Source: Gemmatimonadota bacterium (GTDB lineage: Bacteria > Gemmatimonadota > Gemmatimonadetes > Longimicrobiales > Gaopeijiaceae). From it: 64,000 nt of DNA. The stretch covers positions 62,001-126,000 of the forward strand of contig JAJEBW010000025.1 in NCBI GenBank assembly GCA_022822325.1, in the 5' to 3' direction. Position 1 is the stretch's first letter. Each line of letters begins with the position of its first letter. The notes under the pieces were generated by a model. That model saw only the letters and a program-made list of their open reading frames with translations, was not told where the DNA came from and ran no database searches. Positions 1 through 8,451 of this stretch are shown in pieces. Position numbers and translations under genes: made by a program.

Positions 1-285
1 GAGTGGGGGCAGGCCTGCGCGGACATCGTGGCCGGGCGGACCGCTGGTGTCGTAGACGCGGAGGGGGGGTTCGCCGCCCGAGAGGGAAATTTCCCGCATG
101 GGGACGCGGATGCCGTCCGGGCCGTCGACGTGGACACGGGTGGAGTTGGGGAAGGCGTCGCCGTAGTCGGACCTTCCGTTGGGGACGGGGTCGTCGTTGG
201 CGGCGGACCTTCCGTTGGGGACGGACTCGTCGTTGGAGAGGGACTTGCCGTTGGCCGCGAGCTTCCCGTTCGGTCTGGATCTCAT
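1..285 (-). CDS. thiC: Phosphomethylpyrimidine synthase ThiC, N-terminal part (cut by window edge)
   Basis: ThiC is the radical-SAM enzyme that converts aminoimidazole ribotide to hydroxymethylpyrimidine phosphate in thiamine synthesis. Only the first 95 codons are present. After a variable leader, the conserved N-terminal block is clear: [24 protein letters not shown] and then DVRAGLP. The ATG at 285-283 is the only good start between the riboswitch and this block; no strong Shine-Dalgarno sequence is visible. Residues 10-40 are a low-complexity stretch with three degenerate PNGRS-like units, which is unusual for the family. A TPP riboswitch lies immediately upstream on the same strand, which independently supports the call. 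The catalytic core and C-terminal cysteine motif lie outside the window. Confidence 0.93.
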   Translation of the reverse strand, partial: MRSRPNGKLAANGKSLSNDESVPNGRSAANDDPVPNGRSDYGDAFPNSTRVHVDGPDGIRVPMREISLSGGEPPLRVYDTSGPPGHDVRAGLPPL

Positions 286-374
286 GACTGGACTTTTGGG
301 TTCCCCCGGCTCCCGGGTCGTCGCCGTTCGGAAGCTCCGGACCGCGGGCGAGGGACAGAGTGCCGCAGCCGCGC

Positions 375-465
375 TCCCTACGCCGGTATCAGCCGGATCA
401 GGTCATTGGGGTTCGGTCTCAATCCCGCTCCTGGGCGTTGCGCCCCGTGCGGGATGCCCCCGGCG
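375..465 (-). promoter_or_regulatory. TPP riboswitch (thi box) controlling thiC
   Basis: Read on the minus strand, the element has the conserved 3' half CCTGATCCGGCTGATACCGG followed by CGTAGGGA. Its 5' half pairs GCATCCCGC with GCGGGATTGAGA, where TTGAGA stands for the usual CTGAGA. An extra small hairpin (GGGCG-CAA-CGCCC) sits in the P3 arm, a common variable insertion. It ends 90 bases before the thiC start, as expected for a leader that represses thiC when thiamine pyrophosphate is abundant. The stop codon of the upstream M14 peptidase gene falls inside the aptamer. Confidence 0.93.
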
Positions 466-1666
466 ACTGGGGAAAAGATAGATCGATGGGAGCGGCAGAG
501 CCAATGATCGAGAGGCCCGCCCCGATGAAGGCCCGCTGGAAGCGCATCTGATCGCGAACCGGCATCGACTTCAACCCCGCGGCCACCGCCTCGGCGCGCA
601 CCTCCGCCTGAACCCTCGCGGCCACCCCTTCCCCCTCCCCCACCGCCACCGCCACCCGCTCCCCCCACCCCGCGATCCTTTCCCGCCACCGCATCAGCGC
701 GGGATCGGGAGGTCCGAGTTCGCGGCCCACGCCCGGAATGACGAAGAGCGGCATCTCGGTCACGAGGGTCAGGGTCCCGCCGCCGGAGAGAGTGCGAACC
801 GCCTCCATTGAACTGGGACGGAAGCGCGCCGCCGTGCGCGGATCGCCGAGGGCCAGGAAATGCCGTCGCATCGCGCGCGAATCGGGTCGGCTGCAGAATC
901 CGGGAGCCAGGCGGTGGAACCCCTTTTCGCCATTCCGTTCGACATCGTGGAGGGTGTAGCCCGCGGTCGCGACTTCGGTGGCCAGCTCCCGGGCCGCATC
1001 CGCAAAGCGCGGCCACCACGACCGTTCAACCAGAAAGTACGGGCCCGCCGCGACGCTCATCCCGTGCATGCTCACATGCAGATCGTAGGGGGCGCCGCTC
1101 CGCCAGAAGCGCCAGGCGGCCACATTTTCGGGGCGTGGCGGGGAGGGTTGCGCCGCCTTCGCCGCCTCCGGATCCGGATTCGCCGGGCCCGCGTCCCCGT
1201 TGGAGACCGCAGCGGTCGCCTGCGCGGAAGCCGATCGCAAGGATGGCGCGTCGGTGCGCTCGGCCGGGGACTCGCCACGGTCCGGATTCGGCCGGGCAGC
1301 GTCCAGATCGTCCGGGCCGCGCGGGAAACCGAACTCGATGTCCTCGCCGGGCAGCTCGCGGCGTCGGTGGCGGAGCCAATCCGCGAAGTCGTAGCTCGCC
1401 GCGCCCGGAGTCTGCCAGGCGTCGTTGGCGATCGCGCCGTCGGGGTTGAGATGGGGGATGACGGTCCAGGTGGCGGCCGCGCGCAGCTCGTCGCCGCGGG
1501 GACCGGTCAGTTCGCGCAGGAACCTTCGCAGAAAGCGGGGCCCGACTGGTTCATCGGCGTGACAGCCACCGAGCAGGCTGATCCGGAGCGGTCCCGTGCC
1601 GAGGCGCCAACCGCGGATCGGACGACCGGCGCGCGAATGGCCGATGAGGCGAGCCGACGCGCTCAT
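419..1666 (-). CDS. M14-family zinc carboxypeptidase-like protein
   Basis: This 415-residue protein has the M14 metallopeptidase signature: HADE at residues 36-39 (the HxxE zinc ligands), HLNPDG, a later DLHVSMHG supplying the third histidine, and a C-terminal TEMPLF whose glutamate matches the catalytic Glu. The substrate cannot be told; relatives trim peptides or murein peptides. A low-complexity Ala/Pro/Glu-rich insertion lies near residues 140-190 between the conserved halves. No signal peptide is obvious. I chose the ATG at 1666 because a GGGGTG motif lies six bases upstream; a GTG at 1693 would add nine residues encoded by the repeat there. The 3' end overlaps the TPP riboswitch of thiC on the same strand. 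Confidence 0.8.
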   Translation of the reverse strand: MSASARLIGHSRAGRPIRGWRLGTGPLRISLLGGCHADEPVGPRFLRRFLRELTGPRGDELRAAATWTVIPHLNPDGAIANDAWQTPGAASYDFADWLRHRRRELPGEDIEFGFPRGPDDLDAARPNPDRGESPAERTDAPSLRSASAQATAAVSNGDAGPANPDPEAAKAAQPSPPRPENVAAWRFWRSGAPYDLHVSMHGMSVAAGPYFLVERSWWPRFADAARELATEVATAGYTLHDVERNGEKGFHRLAPGFCSRPDSRAMRRHFLALGDPRTAARFRPSSMEAVRTLSGGGTLTLVTEMPLFVIPGVGRELGPPDPALMRWRERIAGWGERVAVAVGEGEGVAARVQAEVRAEAVAAGLKSMPVRDQMRFQRAFIGAGLSIIGSAAPIDLSFPQSPGASRTGRNAQERD

Positions 1667-1741
1667 TCGTTCACCCCAATCGCCTTCGTTCACCCCAATC
1701 GCCTTCGTTCAACCCGGTCGCCTTCGTTCACTCCGATCGCC
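1666..1741. repeat. Four tandem copies of a 19-bp repeat before the M14 gene
   Basis: The unit on the plus strand is TTCGTTCACCCCAATCGCC. Copies 1 and 2 (1666-1684, 1685-1703) are identical; copies 3 and 4 (1704-1722, 1723-1741) differ at a few positions. On the minus strand each unit contains GGGGTGAACGAA, so the ribosome-binding motif and a possible GTG start are repeated upstream of the M14 ATG. Nineteen is not a multiple of three, so copy-number changes would move the frame of any upstream start. Confidence 0.9.
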
Positions 1742-1794
1742 GCCGTGCCCAGCTTCGCTTCCCCCGCCGGTCGCCCTTTCCGGATCCCGCGCGA

Positions 1795-2451
1795 TCACTG
1801 CGGAATCGAAATGACCACGTCGTCGTACTCGACATCCTTGCCGCACATCATCCCGCGGAACACGCCCTGCGGCTGCTGTGTGAGGTCGGGATCGGAGAGG
1901 TCCAGTTCGACATCCAGCTTCAGGTCGATCACGCAGTCCCCCGAACGATCCTCCACCGCCCACCCCACCGTGCCCACGACCGTCCCCTCGACGGTCACAT
2001 CCTCGAAGAAGCCGACGATCGCGACCTCGAGGTGGTACCGCAGACTGCCGCTGGCCAAGGTGATTTCGACTTTGTCGTGCGCGAAGCGGCAGGCGTTGGG
2101 AACGATATCCACATCCAGGGTCACCTGCAGCGTGTCGCCGGTTTGTCCTTCGCTCCCCGTTCCGACGAACCGGGTGTCGCCGCCGAGCGGACAGGAGACC
2201 ACGACCGCGTTGTCCGAGACCTCGGTCGCCGCAAGGGTGGTGTCGGAAACGAGCTCGGCGATCCCGCGAAAGAGCGCCTCGGCCTCGTGATCGGTGAGCG
2301 CATCCTCCGGTTCGGTCGCGGCCTCCCTGCAGGCGGAGGGCAGCGCCAGGACAGACGCAGCAAACAGAATTCGGCGAATCCGCGCGCGGCGGCGACCGGT
2401 GGCGTGCATGGAACGCGCGGAAACGGAGGGACCATCGGTTTTGGCTGACAT
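1795..2451 (-). CDS. Putative lipoprotein of unknown function
   Basis: The protein is 218 residues long and I do not recognise its family. It begins with an Arg-rich segment and a hydrophobic stretch (ILFAASVLALPSAC) that ends in a cysteine, suggesting a lipoprotein signal, although proline at -3 makes the lipobox weak. The rest alternates beta-strand-like segments rich in Val, Thr and Asp, with three further cysteines that could form disulphides. The chosen ATG at 2451 follows a GGGAG ribosome-binding site at good spacing; the open frame runs further upstream but its composition there looks non-coding. It is probably a periplasmic or surface beta-rich protein. Confidence 0.6.
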   Translation of the reverse strand: MSAKTDGPSVSARSMHATGRRRARIRRILFAASVLALPSACREAATEPEDALTDHEAEALFRGIAELVSDTTLAATEVSDNAVVVSCPLGGDTRFVGTGSEGQTGDTLQVTLDVDIVPNACRFAHDKVEITLASGSLRYHLEVAIVGFFEDVTVEGTVVGTVGWAVEDRSGDCVIDLKLDVELDLSDPDLTQQPQGVFRGMMCGKDVEYDDVVISIPQ

Positions 2452-2780
2452 CTCAATCTCCCTGTTGTCGGGTTTGTTCCGTGCCCCATCCTCCGGGGCC
2501 CCTTGGGGCGCAGCTCCGGGGAACCGCTCCGGCCTGACGACCTCGCCGCCACAACCGCTCGCCGTGGCGCGACCGCGCGGGCCCGGCAGGCGCTTCGGCG
2601 ATAAGGTAGCCCCGCGTCGCTCGCACCGACAAAGCTTCTGCCGCAGGACTGCCCGCGAGACCCGCAGATTCACTGAGCGAAAAGGTCCCTCGGAACGCAA
2701 GGGCTTCAGATGGGCGGATCAGTCCGCGTCGTCGTTGGGGCTGTACCTTGTCAATCCGAACTCGCTGACCGGATACTGCG
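2452..2780. other. Divergent intergenic region
   Basis: This gap separates the leftward lipoprotein gene from the rightward aconitase X genes. No coding frame in it is convincing. It holds the ribosome-binding site of the lipoprotein and, at 2740-2754, a 15-base motif GCTGTACCTTGTCAA that recurs upstream of ahcY. Confidence 0.6.
2748..2777 (+). promoter_or_regulatory. Candidate promoter for the aconitase X operon
   Basis: TTGTCA (2748-2753) matches the sigma70 -35 consensus at five of six positions. GATACT (2772-2777) is a four-of-six -10 match after an 18-bp spacer. Transcription would start near 2784, which favours the GTG at 2838 over that at 2781 as the translation start. This is prediction only. 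Confidence 0.4.
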
Positions 2781-2837
2781 GTGCATACACTCCCGCACGC
2801 CAACCGGTTCCCCGCACCCGCAACGATCCCCTCCGCC

Positions 2838-4178
2838 GTGGCGACCTCCCATCCCCTCCACCTGACCCCCTTCGAGCGCGGCATCCTCGCCGGCGACCTC
2901 GGCCCGGCCACCCAACTCGCGCTCCGGATCGTCGTCCGCATGGGGAAGATCCTCGGGGCCCGCGAGCTCGTCCCGGTCGCGTCCTCGCACATCGACGGCT
3001 GCCTCTACCACGGCGACGGCGGGGTCGAGTTCGCGGAACGGCTGGTCGCGCTGGGCGGCCGGGTGCGCGTGCCGGCCACGCTCAATGTGGGCGCCCTCGA
3101 CCTCCTCAATCCCGCCCGGGTGCGCGCCTCGGACCGGCGGCGGCGGATGGCGCTGCGGCTCATGCGGGCCTACGAGGCGCTCGGCTGCGCCCCGACCTGG
3201 ACCTGCGCTCCCTACCAGGCCGGCCACCGTCCCGCGGCGGGCGAGGACGTGGCGTGGGGCGAGAGCAATGCGGTGGCCTTCGCCAACTCGGTGCTGGGGG
3301 CGCGAACCAACCGCTACGGCGACTTCATGGACATCTGCTGCGCACTGGCGGGACGCGCGCCGCGCACCGGTCTCCACCTGGAGGAGGAGCGCCACGCGAC
3401 GGTGGTGGTCGATACGGGCGCGATCGCCCGCGAACTCAGGGGACGCGACGTCTTCTATCCGGTGCTGGGAAGCTGGCTCGGGCTGGCGGCGGGGGAGCGG
3501 GTGGCGGCGGTGACGGGATTGCCCGCGACGGCAACCGAGGACCAGCTCAAGGCGATGGGGGCCGCGGCCGCGTCTTCGGGGTCGGTGGGGCTCTTTCATG
3601 TGGAGGGGGTGACGCCGGAGGCCCCGGACCTGGAGACCGCGCTCGGGGGGAAGGCGCCGCAGGAGGTGATTGCGCTGGCGCCGGAAGCCTTGCGCCATGT
3701 TCGCGACCGGCTCAGCACAACCGCCGCGGGAAAGATCGATGCGGTGGCGGTCGGCAGTCCCCACTTCTCGATGAGCGAGTTCGCGCGGCTGGAAGCGCTT
3801 CTGGACAGGCATCTGGGGGATGAGCGCCCGGCGCGGCGGCGTTCGTCCGATCCGCATTCGCCGGACCGCTCTTCTCCGGGGGCGCCCCTGGCCGTGCCCT
3901 TCTACATCTGCACCGGCCGCTCGGAATACCGGCGGTTGAAGGCTGCGGGGCGGTTGCGGCGGCTGGAGGAGGCGGGGGCGAAGATCGTCGTCGATACCTG
4001 TGTGGTGGTGACCCCGATTCTGCCTCCGACCGATGGCGTGCTGATGACGAATTCCGGAAAGTTCGCGCACTACACCCCCGCCAACACCGGTTACGGGGTG
4101 GTCTATGGAAGCCTGGAGGACTGCGTGCGGTCGGCGATGCGGGGACGGGTCACGCGCGAGGAGCGGCTGTGGAGCTGA
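2838..4178 (+). CDS. Aconitase X, large catalytic subunit (DUF521/AcnX)
   Basis: The family comprises iron-sulfur dehydratases of the aconitase superfamily. In bacteria characterised members dehydrate cis-3-hydroxy-L-proline; in archaea they form phosphomevalonate dehydratase. The roughly 446-residue protein carries the family blocks SSHIDGCLYHGD, CAPYQAG, WGESNAVAFANSVLGARTN, GDFMDICCALAGR and, near the C terminus, DTCVVVTPI and MTNSGKFAHYTP. Cysteines in these blocks are candidates for cluster binding. The small swivel subunit overlaps its 3' end by ten bases, so the two are co-translated. An earlier in-frame GTG at 2781 is possible. No hydroxyproline or mevalonate genes are nearby, so the substrate is open. 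Confidence 0.85.
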   Translation: MATSHPLHLTPFERGILAGDLGPATQLALRIVVRMGKILGARELVPVASSHIDGCLYHGDGGVEFAERLVALGGRVRVPATLNVGALDLLNPARVRASDRRRRMALRLMRAYEALGCAPTWTCAPYQAGHRPAAGEDVAWGESNAVAFANSVLGARTNRYGDFMDICCALAGRAPRTGLHLEEERHATVVVDTGAIARELRGRDVFYPVLGSWLGLAAGERVAAVTGLPATATEDQLKAMGAAAASSGSVGLFHVEGVTPEAPDLETALGGKAPQEVIALAPEALRHVRDRLSTTAAGKIDAVAVGSPHFSMSEFARLEALLDRHLGDERPARRRSSDPHSPDRSSPGAPLAVPFYICTGRSEYRRLKAAGRLRRLEEAGAKIVVDTCVVVTPILPPTDGVLMTNSGKFAHYTPANTGYGVVYGSLEDCVRSAMRGRVTREERLWS

Positions 4179-4582
4179 GGGGCAGGATCGTCCATCCGGG
4201 GTTCGGCGGGGGACGGGTGCTCGCGCTGGCCCGGCCGATCAGCTTCTGGGGCGGCGTCGATCCGGCGACGGGCGCGGTGACCGACCCGCGGCATCCGCAG
4301 CATGGGGTGGGGCTGGGGGGGCGCATCCTCGCGATGGAACGCACGATCGGGTCGAGTTCGTCGAGCGCGGTGATGCTCGAGCTGCTGCGCAACCGCGTGG
4401 CGCCGGCGGGAATCGTGGTGGGCCGTCCCGACGCGATCCTGGTCCTTGGCATTCTGGTCGCCGAGGAGCTGGGGTACGACACGATCCCGGTCGTGCAGGT
4501 GGATCCCGGGGTCATCCCGAATCTGGCGGCGGCCAATGGCAGGCGCGCGACGATCGGCGAGGGAACGATCCGCGTGGAGTGA
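4169..4582 (+). CDS. Aconitase X, small swivel subunit (DUF126)
   Basis: This 137-residue protein is the separate swivel domain that pairs with the large AcnX subunit to close the active site. Typical blocks are FWGGVDPATG, DPRHPQHG, GRILAMERTIGSSSSSAVMLELL and a C-terminal RRATIGEGTIRVE. The GTG start at 4169 lies inside the end of the large-subunit gene and follows GAGGAG, so translation is probably coupled. The length is normal for the family. Having two genes rather than one fused gene matches the archaeal-type arrangement and some bacterial ones. Confidence 0.87.
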   Translation: MELRGRIVHPGFGGGRVLALARPISFWGGVDPATGAVTDPRHPQHGVGLGGRILAMERTIGSSSSSAVMLELLRNRVAPAGIVVGRPDAILVLGILVAEELGYDTIPVVQVDPGVIPNLAAANGRRATIGEGTIRVE

Positions 4583-4603
4583 AGCGTCCCCTCGCGCCGG
4601 TCG

Positions 4604-4621
4604 GGTGGGGAATCCCCCGCC
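4604..4621. terminator. Candidate bidirectional terminator hairpin
   Basis: GGTGGGG and CCCCGCC form a seven-pair stem around AATC between two convergent genes. No U-tract follows on either strand, so the role is uncertain. Confidence 0.35.
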
Positions 4622-4637
4622 GTGGCCGCAAATCCCC

Positions 4638-5912
4638 CTACGGCAGGGCGTACCGCTCCAGCGTATGGAGCCCGAACATGTCCATCCGGACGGCATAGAG
4701 GACGCCGTCGCCAAAGCCGACCACGCGCCGGCCCTCTCCGAACTCGACCGTCATCACCGCTTCGCCATTCCCGTCGAAGAGGTCGTAGGCGGGGGATTCG
4801 CCCGCTTCCCGGTGACGCCGCACCCAGGCGCGTCCCAACCCGTCCACCGGAATCGGAGCGTCGTAGAAGGGCGGCTTGACCTCGGGCCAGGGCTGGTCGT
4901 CGAGACCTTCGTCGTTCGACGAGGCTCCGCCGCGGGAGGCGGTCATGGTGACGACCCCATTGTTGTTGGAAATCCCAATCGACAGGCTGCCCCCCTGCTC
5001 CATCCGTTCATCCGCCCACTGTTCCCGTTCCGCGCGGCCAATGCCGACGGGAGTGAAGGGAACCGAAGGACCGCTCGTCACCGATCCGTCCGGCTGAATC
5101 CACTCCACGCGAAAATCGCTGGAACGCGCGACCACGACGCGGCCGTCCGCGGCTACCCCCCAGGAATCGGCGGGCGACAGGGGAACCTGCGAAATCGAGG
5201 TGCTCTGCCCTGCCGCCGATCGGCTGGTCTCCACCACAACGTCGGGGATCTTGACGACGGCCACCGTGTCGAGCGCGGCAGTCTCGAAGTCGTAGCGGAA
5301 GACCTCCGTCGAATCGCGCTCCCCGGGCTGGCCGAAGCCGCGGAAGTAGAGCCCGCCCCGACCGTCCACGGCAGCCGGCAGCGCCAGCGTCATTGCTCCC
5401 AGATCGACGCCGCCGACGGAGAGGGCGTAGGGCCGCGTGTCGCCGAAGGCCAGCGTCGAATCCAGCTCCGTGAGGCGTCCGTTGCCCAGATCGACCAGGA
5501 GAGTGCGGCCGCCGGGCAGCGGCCAGACCGCGTCCGGCTGACGGTATTCCTCCGGTCCCTCGCCCACGCCCCCGATCGTGTCGGCGACGCCCGCGTCAAG
5601 ATCCAGTCGCATCACCACCTGTCCGAGCGGATCCGCGACCAGAAGGCGCCCGTCGGGCAGTTCGCGCACCGTCGAGATGAGCGAGAAGGCTTCGTCCCAG
5701 ACGGCTTCCGGCCGGTCGAGCGCAATCGCGGCGGCGCCCGCGCCCGCACCCCTTCCGCCGCCGTCCACGGCCGACCCATCCCCGCCCGGCCCGTCCCCCA
5801 ACACCAACAGCGCCGTCCCGGCGATCACCACCACGATCCCGGCCCCGATCGCCAGCACGCCCCACCCGCTCTTCTCCCCCCGCGACGCTCGCATCATTTC
5901 ACGAGAACCCAT
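4638..5912 (-). CDS. Membrane-anchored six-bladed beta-propeller protein
   Basis: The 424-residue protein starts with a short basic segment and one transmembrane helix (about residues 16-40), then a Gly/Ala-rich linker and a propeller-like domain. Blade-type repeats such as LPDGRLLVADP, LPGGRTLLVDLGNGRL, VDGRGGLYFRG, VAADGRVVVARS and VDGLGRAWVRR recur at regular intervals, as in NHL-like six-bladed propellers, which are very common in Gemmatimonadota. The conserved GGVGEGPEEYRQP also fits that family. It is probably exposed to the periplasm and binds a protein or ligand; no catalytic residues can be named. Its start abuts the tandem repeat that follows glnN. Confidence 0.7.
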   Translation of the reverse strand: MGSREMMRASRGEKSGWGVLAIGAGIVVVIAGTALLVLGDGPGGDGSAVDGGGRGAGAGAAAIALDRPEAVWDEAFSLISTVRELPDGRLLVADPLGQVVMRLDLDAGVADTIGGVGEGPEEYRQPDAVWPLPGGRTLLVDLGNGRLTELDSTLAFGDTRPYALSVGGVDLGAMTLALPAAVDGRGGLYFRGFGQPGERDSTEVFRYDFETAALDTVAVVKIPDVVVETSRSAAGQSTSISQVPLSPADSWGVAADGRVVVARSSDFRVEWIQPDGSVTSGPSVPFTPVGIGRAEREQWADERMEQGGSLSIGISNNNGVVTMTASRGGASSNDEGLDDQPWPEVKPPFYDAPIPVDGLGRAWVRRHREAGESPAYDLFDGNGEAVMTVEFGEGRRVVGFGDGVLYAVRMDMFGLHTLERYALP

Positions 5913-5915
5913 TCG

Positions 5916-6123
5916 TCATGAATTCCAGGTCGGAGCCCGTCACCCGCGACAACTCGCGCGCCCGCCCGGCAAAGCATGTCGCCACGAAGCCTGGCCGGGA
6001 GCCTGTCGCTTGTGGCAACTCGCAACCCCACCCGCCAAAGAGCATGTCGCCATGAAGCCTGGTCGGGAGCTTTGTCACCCATGACAAACTCACGCACACC
6101 CCCTACTTGACAAAGAGCATGTC
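5916..6123. repeat. Three degenerate tandem units derived from the 3' end of glnN
   Basis: On the minus strand each unit begins with GACATGCTCTTTG or a close variant (6123-6111, 6048-6036, 5980-5970). The first of these is the last coding segment of glnN (Asp-Met-Leu-Phe). Units are about 75, 68 and 65 bp. Each contains an inverted repeat flanked by GAG and CTC; the best copy pairs TTTGTCA with TGACAAA (6071-6077 and 6082-6088) and may act as the glnN terminator. Later copies have diverged but keep part of the stem. Confidence 0.75.
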
Positions 6124-8283
6124 GCGGTAGGTCGGCAGCGGCCAGAGATCGTCGGGAATCACCTTCTCCATCAGATCGGCCACGTCGCGCACCGCGTTCA
6201 TCGCCGGGATCACGTTGTCGCGCATGTGGAACACCTTCTCGGAGACCTCGTCGCCGCCCAACTCCTCGTTCTGCGCGTCCAGCTCGTCCAGGGCGTCGGT
6301 CAGATCGTCGACCAGGCCGGAGACCCGCGCGATGTTGTTGTCGAGTCCCCGGGTCGATGCGCCGGCCTTCTTCGCGCCCCCGCGGCCCGCCGCGAGCTGT
6401 CCCAGGTAGGACACCGCCGCCGGCAGGATCATGCTGCGCGCGATGTGGGCCGCAGTCTCGCCCTCGATGTTGATCTTGATGAAGTACTGCTCGGTCAGCA
6501 CCTCCAGCCGGGCCTCGAGCTCGCGCGGCGACATCACGTCGAAGCGGTCGAAGAGCTCCTTGTTCTTCTCCGCGCCCAGCGCCGGCAGCGCGTTGACCGC
6601 ATTGCGCGTGTTGAGCAGGCCGCGGCGCTTCGCCTCCTCGACCCATTCGTCGGAGTAGTTGTCGCCACTGAAGATGATGCGCTTGAAGGACGGAATCTCG
6701 TTGGCGAGCAGCGTCCATAGCGCGTCCTCGATCGTGGTGCCGGCGTTGACGATGGGCTCCAGCAGATCGGTCCATTCGTCGATCGACTCGGCCACGATCG
6801 TGTTGAGCACGGTGGCCGGGAGCGAGATGCTGGACGCCGAACCCACCGCGCGGAACTCGAACTTGTTGCCGGTGAAGGCAAAGGGCGAGGTGCGGTTGCG
6901 GTCGCCGGAGTGGCGCGGGAGGTTGGGGAGAACGTTCACGCCGAGGCCCAGCAGACCGTCCTGCTCCCGCTGCTTCGCGCGGCCCGACTCCTCGAGCTGG
7001 TTGAAGATGTCCTCCAACTGTTTGCCCAGGAAGATCGAGATGATCGAGGGCGGGGCCTCGTTGGCGCCGAGGCGGTGGTCGTTGCCCGCGCTCGAGACGG
7101 AGGCCAGGAGGAGATCCTGGTGCTTGTCGACCGCGCTCATCACGGCCGTGCAGAAGAAGAGGAAGATGAGGTTGTCGTGCGGAGTCGCGCCCGGGTCCAT
7201 CAGATTCCGGTCCGAGGTGCCGAAGGACCAGTTGAGGTGCTTGCCGCTGCCGTTGATCCCCCGGAAGGGCTTCTCGTGGAAGAGACAGATGAAGCCGTAC
7301 TGGCGCGCGTTCCGCTCCAGGATCCGCATCGTCAACTGCTGGTGGTCCGATGCCACATTCGCGTTCTCGTAGACCGGCGCCATCTCGTACTGACCCGGCG
7401 CGACCTCGTTGTGGCGCGTCTTCATGGGGACGCCCAGGCGGTACAGATCCATCTCCACCGACTGGATGCAGGCCAGCACGCGCTCGTGGATCTGGCCGAA
7501 GTAGTGGTCGTCGAGCTCCTGCCCCCGCGGAGGCTTGGCCCCGAAGAGGGTCCGGCCCGAGGTCATGAGGTCGGGGCGGCGGTAGTAGAACTCGCGGTCG
7601 AGGAGGAAGAACTCCTGCTCCGGCCCCAGGCTGGCGGTGACCCGTCCCGCGTCGATGCCGAATAGCTTGAGGGCGCGGCGCGTGACCCGGTCCAGGGCGT
7701 CGATCGAGCGCAGCAGAGGAATCTTGGCGTCGAGGCTCTCGCCCGCCCAGCTCGAGAAGGCGGTGGGAATGCAGAGATAGGTGGCGGTCTCGCCCCCCAT
7801 GATGAAGGCCGGCGAAGTCGGATCCCAGGCCGTGTAGCCGCGCGCCTCGAAGGTGGCCCGGAGTCCGCCCGAGGGGAAGGACGACGCATCCGGTTCGCCC
7901 TGCACGAGCTCGTCGCCTCCGAACTCGGTGATGGCGCGGCCGTCGCGCTGAACCTTGAGGAAGGAATCGTGCTTCTCGGCGGTGCTTCCCGTCAGCGGCT
8001 GGAACCAGTGCGTGTAGTGGGTGGCGCCGCGGGAGAGGGCCCAGTCCTTCATGGCGGCGGCCACCGCGTCGGCGACCCCGTGGTCGAGCTCTTCGCCGTC
8101 GCGGATGGTGCGCGCGATCTGCTTGAAGACATCCTCGGGAAGCCGGGACTGCATCTCGTCCAGTCCGAAGGTGTCCTGGCCGAAGGTGCGGGGCAGGAGG
8201 TTGCGATCGCCGGAGCGGGACTCGGCGCCCCTCCTCCAGGTCTTGGCTGCGGTGATGGAATCGAAGCGGCGGGGCGTGCTCAT
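6103..8283 (-). CDS. glnN: Type III glutamine synthetase
   Basis: The enzyme makes glutamine from glutamate, ammonia and ATP in the cytoplasm. At 726 residues it has the size of the GlnN (GSIII) class, far longer than GSI or GSII. Diagnostic blocks are present in order: an N-terminal RTFGQDTF segment, [61 protein letters not shown] and [20 protein letters not shown]. The ATG at 8283 precedes the conserved N terminus and has AGAGGA about eleven bases upstream; the longer frame adds 29 unlikely residues. It appears to be transcribed alone, with a palindromic repeat array directly after its stop codon. Confidence 0.95.
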   Translation of the reverse strand: MSTPRRFDSITAAKTWRRGAESRSGDRNLLPRTFGQDTFGLDEMQSRLPEDVFKQIARTIRDGEELDHGVADAVAAAMKDWALSRGATHYTHWFQPLTGSTAEKHDSFLKVQRDGRAITEFGGDELVQGEPDASSFPSGGLRATFEARGYTAWDPTSPAFIMGGETATYLCIPTAFSSWAGESLDAKIPLLRSIDALDRVTRRALKLFGIDAGRVTASLGPEQEFFLLDREFYYRRPDLMTSGRTLFGAKPPRGQELDDHYFGQIHERVLACIQSVEMDLYRLGVPMKTRHNEVAPGQYEMAPVYENANVASDHQQLTMRILERNARQYGFICLFHEKPFRGINGSGKHLNWSFGTSDRNLMDPGATPHDNLIFLFFCTAVMSAVDKHQDLLLASVSSAGNDHRLGANEAPPSIISIFLGKQLEDIFNQLEESGRAKQREQDGLLGLGVNVLPNLPRHSGDRNRTSPFAFTGNKFEFRAVGSASSISLPATVLNTIVAESIDEWTDLLEPIVNAGTTIEDALWTLLANEIPSFKRIIFSGDNYSDEWVEEAKRRGLLNTRNAVNALPALGAEKNKELFDRFDVMSPRELEARLEVLTEQYFIKINIEGETAAHIARSMILPAAVSYLGQLAAGRGGAKKAGASTRGLDNNIARVSGLVDDLTDALDELDAQNEELGGDEVSEKVFHMRDNVIPAMNAVRDVADLMEKVIPDDLWPLPTYRDMLFVK

Positions 8284-8451
8284 GAACTGCGGTTCCTCTT
8301 GTTGGCGACGGTGTACGGGGGGGGACGCGGCGGAAGGCCCGTCCCTGATAGCCGGGAAAGATGTAGCCAATTGGGCGAAGTCGCAAGGCGCGGGGGGGGT
8401 GCAGGGACGATCAGTGGTTCCGGGACTCGTGCGGCAGCTTTGACCGCCTGT

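Noticed and set aside
5916-6123. Possible CRISPR array in the repeats after glnN
   Set aside because: There are only three units, they are degenerate and directly adjacent, with no spacers, and no cas genes are present.
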